This document shows positions 6,001 to 9,510 of a stretch of 9,510 bases of DNA, one piece after another. The notes under the pieces are model-generated. The model was not told where the DNA came from, made no database searches, and was given only the letters and a program-made list of their open reading frames with translations. The stretch is from positions 1 to 9,510 of the forward strand of contig DBDD01000129.1 in the NCBI GenBank assembly GCA_002293365.1, given 5' to 3'. The DNA is from Christensenella sp. UBA941. Lineage in GTDB: Bacteria; Bacillota; Clostridia; Christensenellales; UBA941. Both the position numbers and the translations under genes were made by a program. Within the stretch, counting starts at the first letter, position 1, and each line of letters opens with the position of its first letter.

Positions 6001-6984
6001 TCAGCTCTTTTTACGCAGGCCGTCGTAGATAACGGCGGCGATGATGATTACGCCCTGGACGATCTCTTGAATATCGGAGCTAAGGCCGAACAGAACCATC
6101 GAATTGGTCAAAACGCCCAGTATTAAAACGCCGATTATTGTGCCGAATATCTTCCCGTCGCCGCCGGTAAAGCTAGTCCCGCCCAATATTACGGCGGCGA
6201 CGGCTTTTGTTTCAAGGCCGATGCTCGCCGACGGCAAGCCGGAATACATGCGCCCCGCGAGGATTAAACCCGCCAGCGAGACGAGCGCCGAGCACATCGC
6301 GTAGGTGAATACCGTCGTGCGTACGACGCTGATACCCGCCAGCTTCGCCGCCTCTTTATTGCCGCCGATTGCGTAGACGTTGCGGCCTACGTTTGTCATG
6401 CGTAGAATGAAGTGGCATATCAAAAAGACTATCAGAACGTAAATCAAGACGTTTGGGACGCCCCACAAGCGGCCGTTCGTGAATTCGATAAACGGATTTG
6501 CCATATCGATAGCCAGCGCGTAACCGCTGTTCAGCGTCATGCCTATGCCCCTGAAGATACCCATCGTACCGAGCGTTACGACGAACGGGGGCACGTTCGC
6601 GACGGATATGATCACGCCGTTTATCGCCCCGCATAACGCGCCAATCGCCATCGTTATTAGTATCGCCAGCACAAAATTGCAGCCCTTGGATAGCAGCATC
6701 GCGATAACCATCCCGCTCATCGCGGCCAGCGAGCCCTGTGACAGGTCGATGCCGCCCGCAAGAATAACGAACGTCATGCCAAAACCTGCCAAAAAGATGT
6801 CGTTGCTGTTTGCCAGTATGCCCAATAGATTGGACGACCGAAGGAACGTCGGCTGTAAAAGCGACGTAAACAGGATCATAACAAGCAATACGACCGTTAT
6901 GCCGCCGTAGCTGCGCATATATTGCAGCATGACGTTTGGCCTCGCCGTCTTTACGGCGCCCGCGTTTTCCGTGTTCTTATTCAT
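6001..6984 (-). CDS. Sugar ABC transporter permease, RbsC type
   Basis: This 327-aa integral membrane protein forms the channel of a ribose/galactose/autoinducer-2-type importer (BPD_transp_2 family). After a short polar N terminus, hydrophobic segments follow along the chain, beginning at about residue 29. Conserved blocks are GGIDLSQGS (77-85), VPPFVVTLGTM (131-141), the cytoplasmic EAA-like loop VYAIGGNKEAAKLAG (about 205-219) that contacts the ATPase, GLETKAVAAVILGGTSFTGG, and a final GVIIIAAVIYD segment. Length matches RbsC (about 320). The ATG lies one nucleotide after the TAA of the ATPase gene. GGGAG (6994-6998) inside the ATPase reading frame serves as its ribosome binding site, so the two are probably translationally coupled. 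Only one permease gene is present, so it is expected to work as a homodimer. Confidence 0.95.
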   Translation of the reverse strand: MNKNTENAGAVKTARPNVMLQYMRSYGGITVVLLVMILFTSLLQPTFLRSSNLLGILANSNDIFLAGFGMTFVILAGGIDLSQGSLAAMSGMVIAMLLSKGCNFVLAILITMAIGALCGAINGVIISVANVPPFVVTLGTMGIFRGIGMTLNSGYALAIDMANPFIEFTNGRLWGVPNVLIYVLIVFLICHFILRMTNVGRNVYAIGGNKEAAKLAGISVVRTTVFTYAMCSALVSLAGLILAGRMYSGLPSASIGLETKAVAAVILGGTSFTGGDGKIFGTIIGVLILGVLTNSMVLFGLSSDIQEIVQGVIIIAAVIYDGLRKKS

Positions 6985-6985
6985 T

Positions 6986-8503
6986 TTACTTTACTCCCGC
7001 AACATGATTGATGATATTGTCCGCAGTAATCTCTCTTGCCTTCAGCTCCGCGACGATATTGGAATCGCGCATGACGAGCAGACGATCGCAGACGAGCGGC
7101 ACCTCGTTGATATCCGACGAAACGAACAGAATGAACATGCCTTCGTTGCGCAGCTCGCGAATTAGCTGATAGATCATAGCTTTCGCGCCGACGTCTATCC
7201 CACGCGTAGGCTCGTCCAAAATCAAGATACGCGGATTCGTGATCAACGCCTTTGATATGACGACCTTTTGCTGATTCCCGCCGCTGAGGTTGCGCACGCG
7301 CTGTTCCAGCGAGGATATCTTTATGCTGAGCCTCTTTACGTAGCGTTCGGAATCCTTGCGCTCTTTACTAAGGCTCCTGAAACCCAGCTTGCCCGTCTTT
7401 TTCCTGTATAGTTGGGTTAAGGTGATGTTCTCCTGAACGGAACCCGGAAGCACCAAGCCTTGCAATTTCCGATCCTCCGGCACGAGCATCATATGATGCT
7501 TGATAGCGGTTATCGGATTATTGATCTTAACAGGCTTGTCAAAAATCCTGATTTCGCCGCTTAGATATTTATCCAGCCCAAACAGGCAGCGGATCAGCTC
7601 CGTTTTGCCCGCGCCTATCAGGCCGGTAATTCCCAATATTTCTCCTTCACGCAGATCGAAGCTCAAAGCGCCCGTATTTTTTGTGCGCCGCAAATCGCGC
7701 ACGGAAAGCGCCGCGGGCCGCTTCTCGTTCTTATCCTCTTCGATTTCCCTGTGCAGTAACTGGCCTTGTACTTCATAGAGCTGCTCGCCAACCATCAGCG
7801 AGACGATTTCGCGTTCGTTCGTTTCCGCCGTGCGCTTCGTATCGATGATATTGCCGTCGCGCAGGATCGTTATACGGTCGGTTATGCCGAATATCTCGTC
7901 CATTAAATGCGATATATATATGATCGTCTTTCCGCGTTCCTTCAATTGGCGTATGACGTCGTGAAGGTGGATTACTTCCTCGCGGCTAAGGCTGGACGTC
8001 GGTTCGTCCATGATGATGACCTGCTGATTTTCCGATATGGCGCGGATAATCGCCACTAACTGCCGGTAAGCAATCGGCAGGCTATCCAGGCGCGCGTGCG
8101 AGTCTATGTCAAAATGCATCTCGTCTATAGTAGCTTGCGCTCGCTGATGCAGCTTCTTCCAATCGAGCATGCGGAACGAGTTGGCGCTGCGCTGGCTGAG
8201 CATTATATTCTCGCCGACCGTGATAGCGGGAACCAGCGCCAGTTCCTGCGGAATCATAGTAATACCGCTTTGTAGGGCGATCGTCACATTATACTCTTTA
8301 AGCGTCTTGCCATTGATGATTATCTCTCCGGCGTCCCTCGGGTGCGATCCCATCAGGATATTCATCAGCGTGGACTTGCCAGCGCCGTTTTCGCCCACCA
8401 AGCCTAAAATCTCGCCTCTCTGGAGTTGAAAATCCACGCCGTGCAAAACCTCGACGCCCGAAAAACTCTTATGTATGCCTTGCATCGTTACAATATTGTC
8501 CAT
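6986..8503 (-). CDS. Sugar ABC transporter ATP-binding protein with two nucleotide-binding domains (RbsA/MglA type)
   Basis: This 505-aa cytoplasmic ATPase drives uptake through the permease. Domain 1 has Walker A GENGAGKST (37-45), Q-loop IPQE (84-87), Walker B VIIMDEPTSSL (162-172) and the switch H199. Domain 2 has Walker A GLIGAGKT (294-301), signature LSGGN (406-410) and Walker B ILILDEPTRGID (426-437). Domain 2 carries SSD where a His is expected, as is usual in this family, so it is probably less active. The domain 1 signature is degenerate (LPIAYRQLV, 142-150) compared with the common LSVAQQQMV. The length equals RbsA (about 500). The frame extends to an ATG at 8578, but that codon lies inside a hairpin. 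I chose ATG 8503 because GGGAGAG precedes it and the family N terminus starts there. Confidence 0.95.
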   Translation of the reverse strand: MDNIVTMQGIHKSFSGVEVLHGVDFQLQRGEILGLVGENGAGKSTLMNILMGSHPRDAGEIIINGKTLKEYNVTIALQSGITMIPQELALVPAITVGENIMLSQRSANSFRMLDWKKLHQRAQATIDEMHFDIDSHARLDSLPIAYRQLVAIIRAISENQQVIIMDEPTSSLSREEVIHLHDVIRQLKERGKTIIYISHLMDEIFGITDRITILRDGNIIDTKRTAETNEREIVSLMVGEQLYEVQGQLLHREIEEDKNEKRPAALSVRDLRRTKNTGALSFDLREGEILGITGLIGAGKTELIRCLFGLDKYLSGEIRIFDKPVKINNPITAIKHHMMLVPEDRKLQGLVLPGSVQENITLTQLYRKKTGKLGFRSLSKERKDSERYVKRLSIKISSLEQRVRNLSGGNQQKVVISKALITNPRILILDEPTRGIDVGAKAMIYQLIRELRNEGMFILFVSSDINEVPLVCDRLLVMRDSNIVAELKAREITADNIINHVAGVK

Positions 8504-8507
8504 GATG

Positions 8508-8514
8508 CTCTCCC
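8508..8514 (-). promoter_or_regulatory. Ribosome binding site deciding the ATPase start
   Basis: GGGAGAG on the minus strand, with its core GGGAG at 8510-8514, lies 6 nt from ATG 8503. It supports this start over the upstream in-frame ATG at 8578. Confidence 0.7.
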
Positions 8515-8552
8515 GCCCTTTATCAAATAACATTTCTTTATTGAAAGAGAAT

Positions 8553-8584
8553 GGAGAATTGCCGTTATTACGCGGCAATTCTCC
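8553..8584 (-). terminator. Intercistronic hairpin between binding protein and ATPase
   Basis: GGAGAATTGCCG (8553-8564) and CGGCAATTCTCC (8573-8584) form a perfect 12-bp stem with an 8-nt loop, starting 9 nt after the binding-protein stop codon. On the minus strand it is followed by ATTCTCTTTC, an imperfect U-rich tract. Hairpins at this place are known in sugar ABC operons, for example the malE-malF region, where they stabilise upstream mRNA or cause partial termination so that the binding protein is made in excess. Either role would fit here. Confidence 0.65.
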
Positions 8585-8593
8585 GATAAAAGC

Positions 8594-9510
8594 CTACTTT
8601 ACTTTGAAACCGCCGTACGTTTCGAGATACTTCGTGGAGTCGCCCGTGAACTCACCCATCTTTTCGCGGCTGACTTCGAGCACCGGCAGCAGCACCATGT
8701 TATCAACGGACTCGCCCTTAATCGCTTTGTAGCAATTGACCACGGAGAGATAGCCCATTTCATACGGGAACTGAGCTACGCCGCCCTTGATCGCGGTGCC
8801 CTGTTCGATTGCCTGCGCAACTTCGCCCTCGATATCGTAGGAAAGGATCGTAACATTGTCCGTTATGCCAGCAGTGGTAGCCGCCGTCAGCGCGCCGATG
8901 GCCGGGTCGCCCTGCGTGCAAAAAATACCGTCAACATCCGGGTATTTGGTCAGCATGGGGGCGAGCTTCACAACCGTGTCGTCACGCGTGCCGTCCTGGG
9001 CAACGTCGTCGATTATGTTGATGTTGGAGCCCGCGACTTCGTCGGCAAAGCCTCTGTAGCGGTCGTCAGACGAAATGCTGGCGTTCTTGAACTTGATCAT
9101 GATTACGTCGCCGCCGTCCGGCAGAAGCTGCTTCATGAGCTTGCCCGCCGCGACGCCGCCCGAATAGTTGTCGGAGGCGACTGTGCTGGCGGCCATTTCC
9201 GGCTTCGCGGGAATCGTATCCACTGCGACGAACTTTACGCCCGCGTCGGCGGCTTTTTGCATCGCGCCGGTAATGGCTTCCGAATCCACCGTCTCAAGTA
9301 CGATGCCGTCGTAACCTTGCGAAATGAAGGTTTCCGTCAGATTGAGCTCTTTTTCAACCTTTCTGCCGGAATACTGTACGTCCACCGTGATGCCCAGATC
9401 TGCGCCTGCATCCTGCATGCCCTTGGCCAGCAGTTGGAAGAACTGGATGTTCGAGTCCGCGGGAATGCAGCCGATGCGGATATCGGCGTCGCTCTTCGCG
9501 GCTTCGGGAG
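8594..9510 (-). CDS. Sugar ABC transporter substrate-binding protein, RbsB type (5' end outside window)
   Basis: The frame is open to the right edge. About 304 codons are visible, so the start and signal sequence lie beyond 9510. The first visible residues are polar and acidic (PEAAKSDAD), like a linker after a lipoprotein signal, followed by the first core strand IRIGCIPADSN. Typical blocks of the periplasmic binding protein 4 family are present: GYDGIVLETVDSEA, VKFVAVDTIP, ASDNYSGGVAAG, the segment SSDDRYRGFADEV, YPDVDGIFCTQGDPAIGAL and GVAQFPYEMGYLSV. The protein would be exported and bind the substrate in the cleft between its two lobes, then deliver it to the permease. In Gram-positive bacteria it would be lipid-anchored, but the lipobox cannot be seen here. 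It is the first visible gene of the operon. The family is ribose/galactose/xylose-like; the ligand cannot be named. Confidence 0.93.
   Translation of the reverse strand, partial: PEAAKSDADIRIGCIPADSNIQFFQLLAKGMQDAGADLGITVDVQYSGRKVEKELNLTETFISQGYDGIVLETVDSEAITGAMQKAADAGVKFVAVDTIPAKPEMAASTVASDNYSGGVAAGKLMKQLLPDGGDVIMIKFKNASISSDDRYRGFADEVAGSNINIIDDVAQDGTRDDTVVKLAPMLTKYPDVDGIFCTQGDPAIGALTAATTAGITDNVTILSYDIEGEVAQAIEQGTAIKGGVAQFPYEMGYLSVVNCYKAIKGESVDNMVLLPVLEVSREKMGEFTGDSTKYLETYGGFKVK

Noticed and set aside
8504..8578. 25-residue N-terminal extension of the ABC ATPase
   Set aside because: Its ATG lies within the 12-bp intercistronic hairpin and lacks a ribosome binding site, and the family N terminus begins at ATG 8503, which has one.
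1..9510. CRISPR array, insertion sequence or toxin-antitoxin pair
   Set aside because: No regularly spaced repeats, no transposase-like frame with terminal repeats, and no recognisable toxin or antitoxin motif were seen.

Overview
The window looks like chromosomal DNA from a Gram-positive anaerobe of the Clostridia/Firmicutes type. This is an inference from the strong AGGAGG-like ribosome binding sites, the tightly packed sugar ABC operon, the moderate GC content and a tRNA gene with an encoded CCA end. No marker gene fixes the species.

Left part (1-1057). A small plus-strand gene of unknown function (157-504) sits behind a long inverted repeat that includes its Shine-Dalgarno sequence. A weak terminator-like hairpin follows it. 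Next is a minus-strand tRNA-Ser(GGA) gene (783-874) with a recognisable promoter (903-931) and an intrinsic terminator (719-743). Between the tRNA promoter and the end of the long operon lie two strong palindromes joined by a 13-nt exact tandem duplication (946-1026).

Right part (1058-9510). Seven minus-strand genes form one apparent operon, transcribed from beyond the right edge towards 1058. In transcription order they are: a sugar-binding protein (5' end outside the window), a duplicated-domain sugar ABC ATPase (RbsA/MglA type), an RbsC-type permease, a protein of the L-fucose/L-arabinose isomerase superfamily, a zinc-dependent medium-chain dehydrogenase, an FGGY-family carbohydrate kinase, and a beta-hydroxyacid dehydrogenase-type oxidoreductase. 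Gaps after the ATPase start are only 1 to 55 nt. The one larger gap, between binding protein and ATPase, holds a 12-bp hairpin.

How they may work together: the first three genes import a monosaccharide, polyol or related compound. The dehydrogenase, isomerase-like protein and kinase would convert it to a phosphorylated ketose, and the last oxidoreductase adds a further NAD-linked step. The substrate cannot be read from the sequence. Several enzymes carry changes at family key positions: Gln in place of the first metal-binding Glu of the isomerase, SGQMMG instead of SGQMHG in the kinase, and a widened Cys loop in the dehydrogenase. This suggests a substrate other than the textbook ones. No regulator, aldolase or transketolase is in the window.
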